Shown: positions 45,487 through 56,086 of the stretch, one piece after another | How positions within the stretch are numbered: position 1 is the first letter of the stretch | How the letters are laid out: each line of letters opens with the position of its first letter | Origin: Kappaphycus alvarezii | Lineage: Eukaryota > Rhodophyta > Florideophyceae > Gigartinales > Solieriaceae | NCBI GenBank assembly: GCA_002205965.3 | Contig: NADL03000450.1 | Location: 496,001-560,000 of the forward strand | Length of the DNA stretch: 64,000 nucleotides | Direction of reading: 5' to 3' | Translations under genes and position numbers: made by a program | The notes under the pieces: generated by a model | Told to the model about the DNA's origin: nothing | Seen by the model: the letters and a program-made list of their open reading frames with translations, nothing else | The model's database searches: none

Positions 45487-45740
45487 GTCACTGTGTTGGA
45501 CGTTGATTGCTGTTGGTTTCTACTGTTGTTGTGATTGTTGATCCTTGTGTTGGACGTCGTTTCTTGTTGGTGTCTACTGTTGTTGTGATTGCTGGTCCCT
45601 GTGTTGGACGTTGTTTGTTGTTGGTGTTGCTGTTGTTCACTATCGCTTTTGGTTTTTGGATCTTCTGATTATTGTTGATGCTGCTGGTGTTCAATGCCGC
45701 TTTTGGTCGTTGGATCTATTGTTTGGTGTTGGTGCTGTTG
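45487..45740. repeat. Tandem repeat of 54-bp period in the Copia-D leader
   Basis: TGTGTTGGACGT recurs at 45492, 45546 and 45600 with an exact 54-bp period. The units also share TTGTTGTGATTG. Later GTTGGTG-rich sequence to about 45740 looks like degenerate further units. The preceding 45250-45430 is a C-rich degenerate repeat of CCCTCAACCACCGCA type. Confidence 0.75.
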
Positions 45741-46268
45741 GTGTTCGGTCTGCTGGTGTCTATTGCTTCCTTTTTATTAGAAGTGGACATATCTCTTGGA
45801 ACTGATCGGGCGTGATTAGTGTGGGCCTAGTTGTTGTGGCTCGTCGGGGAAAGTCGCGGCGAAACTCCTATAGGATAAGGACCGGGCTGCGGCTATCTTC
45901 GATAGCTCCGGGGGATATCCCAAAAGAGTGATAACCACCTTGCACTGGGTCTGTGTGAGGAAGACGGCTGCAACGGCTCCCTCTCCGGAGTGGGGCGACT
46001 CCGTGCCAAGGGTAAATACCAGAATCCTCCGCCAGTAGGGGACTTGCCGGCAAGGGTCGGAGCGCCTTCCTACGTTTTCAATCCAAGATCAGAAGTTCGG
46101 TGCTGTTGGTCAGGAGTCAAGGATTCAACAAGTTTTTCTTGGAAGCTAACCTCTCTATCTGGTACAACACTGCTCCAACCCGTTGCCTTTGGGCCCACTT
46201 GACGCGGAGTCAAAATTTCTTCCACAGCCCAAAGTCGATTAGAAACAGGCACCGAAATCCCGTCATTC

Positions 46269-47522
46269 ATGAAGGACATCTCAGATCAAGAACTGTCCTC
46301 CCTGACGAGCACTCAGAAGGGATTCATCATAAAAATGCGGTCCTTAGATGCTGAGCTGCATGGTGCACAGCTCAAACAGATGATTGCTGAATTGTTCCCA
46401 CCCGCAGGTCTGTTCGCTAAAGAGATCTGTGACCTCATATCTGTCTGGGTCGAACTCAGGAACTTCCTCAATGCGAGAGGTGCAAATCCCACACAGCATT
46501 CTTCACGCAGAGTAATCCTTTTGCTCGCGCATGGGATCTAGGACGATGTTGTTGACCGTGACGCCGCTGTTCAGACCGCTCAACTCATCGTTGCTGCAGG
46601 AAGGAAAGTCAGATCCGACCTGCAGAACCAAGGGAAGATCTTGATCGAAACGACCGATTCTGGAACAGTGACAGCAGCAATGGGAATAAAGGGAGCGGGC
46701 TGGTCCATGAAATTGCTTGCGGCTCAAGGACCCGGACAAGAAGTTCTCGGGGGATCTCAGCGAATGCTGGATGGATTTTGTGGATGAGTACTCACAGGTT
46801 TCGAGAGACTACGGCTGAAGTCCGCAACAATAGCTACAGTATCTTCATAACCTCTTGTCCAAGGACGCTAAACGGTTTTATCTCGCAGAGGTGGAGACAT
46901 ATGCGCAGAATTTTCAGCAAGCGGTTGAGATGACAAATCGCGAGTATAACTTTCCCTTTCGCCAAAATCTTGTGAAGAACTACCTCAATATACTTCGAGT
47001 TTCTGAGCTCGTCAGGAGCGGGCTGGAGACTTCGACGGCTTTAGCCAAGGTGTACAAGTCCAAACCACTAAGTCCATCAAACTATCCAAACAAGTGCCAG
47101 CGCCCCACGGAGGTGAGTCCAACAAGATCGAATTCCTCCGAAACGCCTCAGTCGGATACTCCTGGTCGCGTGAGCCCCTAAGGCGAGTGGCGAGACATGG
47201 GCTCAGCTTCCATATGCTTTATGGAGAACTAGAAGCAGCATTGCAGCTCGATAAAGAAGCCGGATTGGCCCTCGCAAGAGACAACGCCGCTGTAAGTAGG
47301 GCTTTCCCATCGGATGAGCAGCTGGGTATCCACTATGCTGGCCAAGGCCAATACATGTACAATCCCAAGAATGTGAGACCAAGGCATCATAATTCAACGC
47401 GTTCACGGGCAAAGACTCTAGAAATTTACGGATGTTTCAACTGCGGTGATCCTGGTCATATGCTCAAAGATTGCATAAAGTCATTGAACGCCCTCAGGGC
47501 TGCTGCTGAGAAGCTCCAGTAA
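46269..47522 (+). pseudogene. Copia-D gag
   Basis: It starts at 46269 (MKDISDQELSSL) and contains AELFPPAGLF and ELRNFLNARGANPTQHSSRR, shared with Copia-A. The middle block FSGDLSECWMDFVDEY (near 46750) is followed by LLSKDAKRFYL and a capsid-like stretch to 47180. The zinc knuckle at 47437-47478 is canonical: C-F-N-C-GDPG-H-MLKD-C. Frames change near 46540 and 47100 and there is an in-frame stop near 46818. Confidence 0.85.
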
Positions 47523-47755
47523 TATAAGAAAAAGGACTCGAAGAAGCACGCAGTACACATGGTTCTAGCGGAACTCTGTAGGCAGCTCGATAGAATGGTT
47601 GGTGAGGACTTACCGGAGAGGACGAACCCGATGATTCCAACATTTTCTAGTCCGCCCTGAGAGGAGAATATGATTCGAATAGTTCTGATACCTCTTCTTC
47701 TCGGCTTCCGGAGCTACATCCTGAAGTTGATTCAGACACTCATGAAATCGTCGTT

Positions 47756-49110
47756 ATGACATCCAACTGGGATAAGCCAACCTCGCAGGAGTTTGAAGGT
47801 GGATGTATTGACTCGGGTGCACAAAAGTCTTTGATTGGTAAGCCTCAGGCCAGGGCGTACTGCGCGCTCAATAACAAAAACCTCATGAGCAAGGTGAAAA
47901 GAAAGAAATTGACGTTTACTTTTGGAGAGTCTACCCATAAGGGAAATGGTAACCTCTCCATGCGAATACCAGTCTCCAATGATTTATTTCTCTCATCCAC
48001 CGCCGACGTCGTTGTTATTGACGTGCCGTTACTCCTGGGCCTTGATCTCTTCACTCAGACAAGACTTATCTTGGACTTTGCAGATGACGCTGTACGCCCC
48101 AAATCCAATGGATGGACACTACCTTTAGTGCGTAAGCGAGGGCATGTCTACATAGAATGGTTTGTCAGTGTATACTTTATTTCTGCTGAGATTCTTAAGA
48201 TACACCAACATTTTCACCACCATCCAGGAAAACTGTACACGGTGATGCGAAGAGCTGACCCAGAATCTGTGTCCGCGGAGCTCGTGGCGGACCTGGAACG
48301 CATAAACGTAACTTTCGAGGTATTCCAGAGGGAAGCAGATGCTCCCCACCGATTCAAAGTCTCCCTTCCCGATGGAGAATGCGTATTCAATCGAACGGTC
48401 TGCATCGACTTTGATGAAGCTTGAGAAGAACACTGTACTGCACGTGGTTGATAAGGACACTAAGTTCAGCGCCGTATAATTCTTTAAGGGGGAATGGACC
48501 ACTGATACATGGAATGCTTTCATGCAGGTATGGGTGTCTACATGCGTCGGTTACCCAGACAGCATTGCGGTAAACCAAGGGCGGCAGTTCAAATCGTTGG
48601 AATGGAAGAACTTCGTGGAACCCGCTGGCATAAAGGAGCAACCCTCTGGCGTTGAAAGTCATAATACGCTCGGGGTAGGGGAACGACATAACTCTTTCCT
48701 CCGTCAAGTCTATAACAAGTTCACTGCCAACGAACCCCTCATCGAACGCAGTCTCGCTCTGCAGCTGGCAGTCAAGACTGTTAAAGATACCACCGGGCCG
48801 TCAGGACTCGTGCCCACGCTCCTAGTGTTTGGTGTCCTTCCGCACATTCCATTTATGCCAAAGGACCTACCCGATAACTGTAAGCGGATGAAAGCACTAA
48901 GCGAGGCACGAAAAGAAATGACGAAAATATCTCAGAACGCCCGTCTCAGTACTGCACTTAGCAGAAACGTACCTGCGGCCACTGATGTTACGTATGTAAT
49001 TGGAGACGAAGTACTCATGTACAGGAGAAGCTCGAAGCTAAGTGGGTAGGACTACTCGTCGTGCGTGATGTTGAAGGTAAACTGCTGACTTTGGATAACG
49101 GATTTAGTTT
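47756..49110 (+). pseudogene. Copia-D protease and integrase
   Basis: An open frame 47756-48424 carries the protease motif C-I-D-S-G-A-Q-K-S and VPLLLGLDLF, then the integrase zinc domain IHQHFHHHPGKLY. The two Cys of its HHCC motif are replaced by Phe (F-E-V-F-Q at about 48316-48330, where Copia-C has C-D-A-C-Q). After a stop, the core continues at 48522-49049 with AVNQGRQFKS, in which the second catalytic Asp is Asn (codon 48573-48575), and GVESHNTLGVGERHN with the Glu intact. Metal binding and catalysis should both be impaired. Confidence 0.85.
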
Positions 49111-49227
49111 TACTCGAGCGTCACTCGACAAGGTGAAGCACGTCCGGGAAAAAAATGATGCTCCTATGATTCGGATCTACCTCCCCTTCTCGGAGATGCA
49201 GGAGGCGGCGCTAGAGCTGCACAGCCG

Positions 49228-50953
49228 GTGATTGACAACTGCGGTTATCTGCTTGATGATACCTCGTCAAAAGATGACTCCATTGTGGAATGTAGTCCAG
49301 ATGAAAATGGAGACTTCCTCGATGTTCTTGCTGAAATCCAAAGAGCAGAACGCGACCAAAGGCGCGTGCAGGATGCTCTGGACCACCCGATGTTGAACAT
49401 TGCTTACATAGGTGTGCACATCACTGAAGTGCTGAGCCCAAGCGATCATCGCAGAAACAACTCCAAATTCAGGGCTGCGAAAGTGTCCGAGATTAGTGGT
49501 CTAGAGGAACGGAAAGAGTGGAAAGTCATCCCCAGAGCGGAAGTTCTAAAGATGCTAACATACTTGGCGGAAGATTTGTTCGTGCGCTGAAGAATGTGGG
49601 AGCCAGAGACCATAAGGAGAAGGAAAGATAAATTGCTCAAGGATATAAGGACAAAGACAAACCTTAAATGGTAAAAGACGTCGCTACATTAAGATCTTCG
49701 TCCATTCGTTTGATCCTCTCTATTGCTGCAATCAAGGGGTTCCGGATCTTCTCTCATGACGTTAACCAAGCTTACGTGCAGAGCAAGGACAAGATGAGTC
49801 GACGCATATTCATCCCCCAAAGCGTGAAGACCTGGACATCATAGGAAATACTAGAATTGCTGCGCCTAGTTTACGACGTGTGCAATGTGGGCGACTAATG
49901 GGCGTCAACAATCAATTTCATGTGGATAAAGACCTCCAAATGTCTCCTACCACTGGTGATCCGGCCCTTTATTTAAAATATCTGATGGAGAGCTAGAAAG
50001 GCTGATCATAATTTATGTTAACGACAACCTTCACGCTGGAAATAAGAACTTCGAAAAAAGACGCTGAAAACCCTGAAAAGATTTGACTCTAAACCGCGGT
50101 TATACGACAATTTCGATTTTTTTGGTACCGTCATCGAAACTATGAGGTCCGGCGAATTCTGGATGACACAGAGGCGGCATGCCAAGCGTCTCCAGTTAAT
50201 ACCGAACTATTGCACGTTTGATGACTTCAGAAGATATCGAGCGATGCTTACCTGGCTAGCGAATACTCATGCAGAACTCTGTTGTTTTATTAACAGGGCT
50301 GACCAAGTAACAGAAGGGACATTCTCGAAAAATAAGATCGCCGATTTCAACAAGGCCGTCAAAATCGCAAAGGAGAGGCTCAATCGGGCTTGAGGTACAG
50401 TAGACTGGACACCTCAACTTTGAAGCTTAATATGTACGCTGATGCTGCTTTCGCGTCTAATGATGACCTTTCTTCTCAATTGGGATTCTTAATTCTGCTT
50501 ACCGATCCATCTGGTAAGGCGCATTTTGGACTACTCGAGCAAAAAGTCTAAGCGTTTAGTTCTTTCTATAATGGGTGTTGTTGAAACTTTCGCTTTCGTC
50601 GATTGCTTCGATAAGGCTTTCATGCTTCGCAAGGATCTTGAAAAGATCCTTTGCATAAATGTTCTTCTCACTGTTTTACAGACTCGAAGCAAGTTTTTGA
50701 TTCAGTCACGAAGAGACAGCGAACTACCGAAATGCGATTAATGATAGACGTCAGTGCTGCCCGTGAGTCGTACAAGAAAATGGACATTACGCAAATTGGA
50801 CTGGTGAGTACTACGAAGAACCCTGCTGAAGGGCTATCTAAACTGCGTGATAATGGAGAACTAGTGAATCTACTGAAAACGGGTATTGACACTTGCTCTG
50901 TGCAGCAGTGGATAGTTCGACCAGAACAAGCTCCCAACATTGAAAATGCGGGA
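49228..50953 (+). pseudogene. Copia-D reverse transcriptase and RNase H
   Basis: RT starts near 49430 (RAAKVSEISGLEERKEW). The block HDVNQAYVQSKD is at 49755-49790. The catalytic motif at 50014-50025 reads Y-V-N-D. RNase H begins near 50420 (LNMYADAAFASNDDLSSQLGF) and ends with SVQQWIVRPEQ at about 50915. At least five frame changes and several stops interrupt the region. A weak purine stretch (GAAAATGCGGGA) precedes the 3' LTR. Confidence 0.85.
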
Positions 50954-50954
50954 C

Positions 50955-51230
50955 TGTGAAGATTGTTGCGACTGGAGACTACATTGTTGCTCGCTTGCGT
51001 TTTTCGAGGCCGTTAGGTGTAATTAAATTACATTAATTCAAGTTTCACGCCGCCGGCGCTGATAATAAATGTGACCGGTCTTTCGACCGAATGGAGTTCG
51101 AACGACACCCGTCGCCGTTTCTTCGTTCATAGAACTTCTTTGCCGCGTTCTGTTACGCCGTCGGAAGAGCGCCCCGCGAAGAACCAGGTCGGTCGAAGGC
51201 CGGTCCACGAACGTTGCGAAGGCAACGACA
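50955..51230 (+). repeat. Copia-D 3' LTR
   Basis: 276 bp, same ends as the 5' LTR, followed by the target-site copy GTGGG at 51231-51235. Identity to the 5' LTR is high by eye but clearly below 100 percent. Confidence 0.9.
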
Positions 51231-51469
51231 GTGGGGAAAGAATTCTGTATCTTCGGATGGGCATTGCAATTACTGAAGGGGGGAAATTGGGTGAATTGGG
51301 TTTACTTGAATGGGTTGGTATACTTAATTTGGGGGAATTGGGTTAGTTTACTGTGAGTGATGGAAAGGTTGGGAGTCCTCTGTACTTATAATGCTGATTT
51401 TTGTCAGAATATTTTGAGTGCGTGAAATCTATAACGTTGCAATTCTATCACTTCAAGTGACAACTTTTG

Positions 51470-52229
51470 ACAGGAGGGGAAATGTGGGGTGATTTAATAT
51501 TTGAAAAATATGGTCGGTTATGGCCCGGAATATCCTACAGGGTGCCCAGTAATACCTCTGAAATTACCTTAAAAAGCCGGCTCGAGACCCCCCAGCAGAC
51601 AGGCTGCGTTGGACATTACGGCCGCGGCAGCGTGTCTCTGAGTAAGTACCGCATGGACCTTACCACATGCCTCCATCGCCCTAACGGCCACGTTCCGCGC
51701 GACGTCGATTAGCACCCTATAAGCGTCCGGGTGCCACCCTCCGAGAGTAGATATAGGAATAGGCACGGGCCTACTTCTCGCGGAGGTTGCGATAATAGAA
51801 TCATATCTCCTATGCTTCGCGGAGGCAGCGGCATTGAGCGAGGTCAGGGGATTAAAGGTTTGGGCCCTCCTGTGGGAGGGCGCCAGCGGGTTGACGAAGG
51901 TCACGTCAAAGAAGTCCGTACCTCCACTGCTTCCCATCGTCCGGATGTCTGGCCTCGTGCGATGAACGCCGTCCCGGGTTCGACGGCGGGGTGACGTGCC
52001 GCTTTCTGCAAGTCTTGCGCAAAGAGGGCCACTTGATTGTCATGCCGTCGAGTCCTGTGCCCACCATGTCTGCAGTGAAGGAGGTGATCCCCGAAGGAGT
52101 CGAGGGTTTCGGGGCAGTTACGTGTTCGGCACGGCACGTCCGAAGGGAACAGCGGGAGTTGGCAGAAGTGTTGGAACTACACCGCGAATTCGCGGTGGCC
52201 AACACAGGAGGTGATGCCCAATACTGCAT
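51470..52229 (-). pseudogene. RLE-4: fourth non-LTR-type tail with its 3' non-coding end
   Basis: 51901-52137 has C-x6-C-x4-LDSFGDHLLHC, RRHDNQ and LQKAARHPAVEP. The next frame (51569-51937) has FFDVTFVNPLAP, then a helical C-terminal domain with PISTLGGWHPDAYRVL. The 3' non-coding part 51470-51690 matches that of RLE-1 at 28232-28430 (shared GTTGGACATTACGG and TTTAATATTTGAAA). The sequence is 5'-truncated near 52229. No RT was found. Confidence 0.6.
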
Positions 52230-52235
52230 TACAGT

Positions 52236-52541
52236 AGTTACAGGTTTCCCGTCACTGGGCGGATAAACAATTTGCGGCTGTTGTGTGCCAAGATTTTAGT
52301 AATGTTTTTATTAAATTTATGTTGCACCAGTCTGCTCGATTCTCATTAAAGTAAAGTTTCATTAGATTCCCGTACTGTACAGTACTGTACTGTACAGTAG
52401 AGCGCTCTATGATACTGTACGTATTGCTACGATAACAATAACATTATTAAGCGCTGCTCTCCTACCCTCAGCTCATCGTTGATATCTTTCCGGCGTCGGC
52501 TGCCCCAAGCACTAGCAATTCAAACGCAATCTCCCCCAACG
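52236..52541. promoter_or_regulatory. Upstream region of ValRS with ACTGTACAGT palindromes
   Basis: It contains GTACTGTACAGTACTGTAC continuing to CAGTA (52372-52399) and another ATACTGTACG at 52431, about 110-170 bp before the start codon. These are the densest copies of this motif in the window. A promoter role is inference from position. Confidence 0.4.
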
Positions 52542-55500
52542 ATGCGTCTCCCGCCCGCCTTCCTCACTTCCACCCCCACATTCTCGCCGCGCACCTTTAT
52601 CCACCCCATCTGCCCCATCCGTCATTGCACCACTCCCGTGCCGCATCCCTCTCACCCACTGCCACTCTCTCGCTATGCTCGCGTCCGTCTTTGCGCCACG
52701 AGTCCCTCACTCACTCCACTCGCCCACACAAACCCTTCTTTCCCTTACGCACCCCCTCGGGACACCCCACTCCCCCCACTCCCCTCCATAATTACCACAG
52801 CTGACATGCCACCTCGCTACGATCCGGCATTGGTGGAACAGCCGTTGTATCAATGGTGGGAAAGCTCTGGCCTTTTTAAACCGTCGCAGCCGCGTCCTGG
52901 TGATACTCCATTTACTGTGTGTATGCCGCCGCCGAATATTACAGGCGTTTTGCATATGGGGCATGCCATGTTTTGTACGGTAGAGGATATTTTGGTTCGG
53001 TATCATCGTATGAAGGGTCGATCGACTTTGTGGTTACCTGGTACTGATCATGCGGGAATTGCTACTCAACTGGTCGTGGAAAGGGAGATGGAGAAGGAAG
53101 GGGTTCGGAGGGAGGAGGTGGGAAGGACGCGTTTTTGGAGCGCGTGTGGCAGTGGAAGGAGGATAAGGGCCATTATATTACTGAGCAGATGCGACGGTTG
53201 GGCGCCAGTTGCGATTGGAGTCGCAGCCGCTTCACACTGGAAGATGATATGAGCGTTGCTGTGACAGAAGCGTTTAAGAGGTTGTATGATGCGGGTTTGG
53301 TTTACAAAGGAAGCTATATGGTCAACTGGAGCCCTAGTTTGAAGACGGCGGTCAGTGATTTGGAGGTTGACTTTGTGGAGGAGCAAGGGAGATTGTATTA
53401 TTTTCGGTATCCTGTCAAGGGCGGCCAGGAATTTCTGCCGGTGGCTACGACGAGACCGGAAACGATTTTGGGTGATACGGCCGTTTGTGTGCATCCACAG
53501 GATGAGCGCTATCGCCATTTGGTGGGTGGCACTGTGATTGTGCCGGTGTTGGGAAGGGAGATTCCGGTAATTGCAGACGAATATGTGGATCGCGAGTTTG
53601 GGACTGGCGCCTTGAAGATTACCCCGGGCCATGATAACAATGATTATGAGTTGGGGAAGAAGCACGCGTTGCCAATTATCAATATCATGAATAAGGATGC
53701 GAGTATCAATGAGAATGGAGGGCCGTTTGCGGGGCTGGATCGCTTTGAGGCTAGGAAACAGCTGTGGGAGGCCATGGAAAAAGAGCAGCTTGTCATCAAG
53801 GTTGAGGATTACGTAAACCGCGTGCCGCGTAGTCAGAGGGGCGGGGAGATTATTGAGCCACTGGTTTCTACCCAATGGTTTGTGAAGATGGACACATTGG
53901 CAAGACCTGCGTTGGAGGCTGTTAGGGACAAGAAAATTACAATTGTGCCGCAGCGGTTTGAGAAAGTGTATTATAATTGGCTCGAGGACATTAGGATTGG
54001 TGCGTGTCGCGGCAGCTGTGGTGGGGACATCGGATTCCCGTGTGGTACGTGGAAGAGCACCCGGGCGATTTCGTTGTGGCACGGAATGAAGCCGAGGCGA
54101 GACAAATGGCGGCTGAGAAATATGATGGTGCGAGCCTCACTCTTCGGCAAGAGACCGATGTCTTGGATACATGGTTTTCATCCGGGTTGTGGCCTTTCTC
54201 AACAATGGGTTGGCCAAATGAAAGTGCGGAAGATTTGCAACAATTTTTCCCAGGATCAGTGATGGAGACGGGTTATGATATCCTTTTCTTTTGGGTGGCA
54301 AGAATGATCATGATGAGCATGTGGCTCACTGGTAAGGTGCCTTTTGAGACCGTCTACCTGCATGGGTTGGTTCGCGATAAACACGGAAAGAAAATGAGCA
54401 AGAGTTTGGGCAACGTTATTGATCCCATTGATAGCATTGCGTCGTATGGGACAGATGCACTGCGCTACAGCTTGGTCACGGGAAGCACACCAGGCCTGGA
54501 CATTCCTTTGTCCAATGAAAAGATTGAGTCAAACCGGAATTTTGCAAATAAGCTCTGGAACGCGTGTCGGTACATCGTGAGCAATCTGGAAAATATATCT
54601 CAGGATGAGAGGCGTACACTTGCAACACTGGCCATCACCCACAGCGCTGCAACACATGAATCATTGGCCCTGCCAGAGCGCTATATCATCTCCAAGCTGC
54701 ACGCGTTAGTAGATTGTGTGAGCAGTGGCCTCGATTCCTTGTCATTTGGAGATGCCGGTAGGCAGATATACGAGTTTCTGTGGGATGAATTTGCAGACTG
54801 GTATGTTGAGGCCTCGAAAACGAGATTGTACGGGAACAAGGAGCAACCTGCGAAAGAGGCCCGTGAAACTTTGGTCTACGTGATGGACACATGCTTGCGC
54901 TTGCTACATCCGTTTATGCCCTTTGTCACAGAGACTTTGTGGCACAGATTCCCCCGAGACGGAAGCCCAGAGCAAGCTCTTATCACAGCCCAGTGGCCTG
55001 TTGGCGGCCATATATGCACAGATTCTATTCAAAGGTTTGAAAAGCTACAGTCATTGGTCCGCTCCATTAGAAACGCGAGGGCAGAATATCAAGTCGAGCC
55101 TGGTCGTAAGATCCCATTAACTCTTGTTGCAGACGCTGTTACTGCAGATGATATCCAAGCAGAAAAAGACGTTTTGTGCTCACTCGCAAAAATTGATCCA
55201 CAACAATTTGAAATCCAAATTGAAACTGAGGCAAGCACTCAGGCAGATCATGGAACTGATGACAATGCCTTACTTCAGCTGTACGTCGCTGATGGGTTAC
55301 GAGCTATAATTCCTATGCGTGGTATGATCGATTTTGAGAAGGAGCGAAAGAGATTAGAGAAGCAATCGCGAAAGGTGCAAAAAGATCTGGAAGGACTGCA
55401 AAGAAGATTACAAGCTCCCGGCTTTGAGGATAAGGCCCCCCCATCAGTTGTATCAAAGACAAAAGCAAATGCGGTTGAGCTGGATGCACAACTGGCAAGC

Positions 55501-55545
55501 CTCACAAAGAGACTTCAGGAGGTTTTGAAGTTGGCTGCTGAATGA
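52542..55545 (+). CDS. Valyl-tRNA synthetase with organelle transit peptide, frames disrupted
   Basis: The first ATG is at 52542 (MRLPPAFLTSTPTF). Residues 1-88 are Pro/Ser/Thr-rich with few acids, a probable plastid or mitochondrial transit peptide. A second ATG at 52806 begins the catalytic body (MPPRYDPALVEQPLYQWWE) and could give a cytosolic form. Motifs: GVLHMGHAM (HIGH), LPGTDHAGIATQ, the editing domain with ATTRPETILGD, and KHGKKMSKSLGN (KMSKS) near 54390. The C-terminal coiled-coil arm (DFEKERKRLEKQSRK...) is at 55330-55540. Total ~1000 aa, normal for bacterial-type ValRS. Two frame steps (T5 for T6 near 53133; GG for GGG near 53995) each need one extra base; all else is intact. It charges tRNA-Val. 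Confidence 0.92.
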
Positions 55546-56086
55546 AAATTTGGTACCGTGGCTACCTTTGGGTTACTCGTAAAGTTCCGCCTCTGCGAGC
55601 AGGGACGGTCAAGTCTTGAGGTACACCCCTCTAGCCAGCTCACTCGTTCCACTCGATACTCAAAGCGAGTGTAGAAACCGTCTTTCAAGCACCATGACTC
55701 CACATATATTCCTCAGTCCTCTAATGGCGCTGAGTTGTATAGGACGCAGCGCAGACGTGGCAGGCAGAAGTTTTTCCAATCCTTCCCCCGCCATTACCGT
55801 ATCTCCCTGTTACAGCTTAAAACATGGCGTCGTATCTTTGTGAGAGCGTGACACATGCAAAACGTGGAGAGCATTTTCGGGAGATGCGTGGGGCAAATTC
55901 GGATACTAGCAATGAGGATTATCACAGGGTGTTTTGGGCAATGAGGGCAGGATGCAGTTGAACTGTAATTTGCAGGACAGGGAAGCGGGCGACAGATTTG
56001 AGCACGCGTTTTATGGAGCACTTGTTTCGGAATGGTGGGATTAGATAGTTAAGTTATTTGTGAGTATGTGAAGCTGATCACTTATG
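55546..56086. other. Tail-to-tail spacer between ValRS and PGM
   Basis: 540 bp between two stop codons of convergent genes. No supported gene; it should hold both 3' untranslated regions. Short open frames present are not family-like. Confidence 0.5.

Larger units (their letters stand above)
44959..51230 (+). mobile_element. Copia-D: structurally complete Ty1/copia element with target-site duplication
   Basis: It is bounded by two LTRs (44959-45232 and 50955-51230) that start TGTGAAGAT and end GGCAACGACA. It is flanked by the 5-bp direct repeat GTGGG at 44954-44958 and 51231-51235. Internal order is leader with tandem repeats, gag, protease, integrase, RT, RNase H. Total length is 6272 bp. 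Coding frames are broken and two catalytic Asp residues are Asn, so it is non-autonomous as read. It inserted into the 5' side of the Harbinger-2 transposase remnant. Confidence 0.9.
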
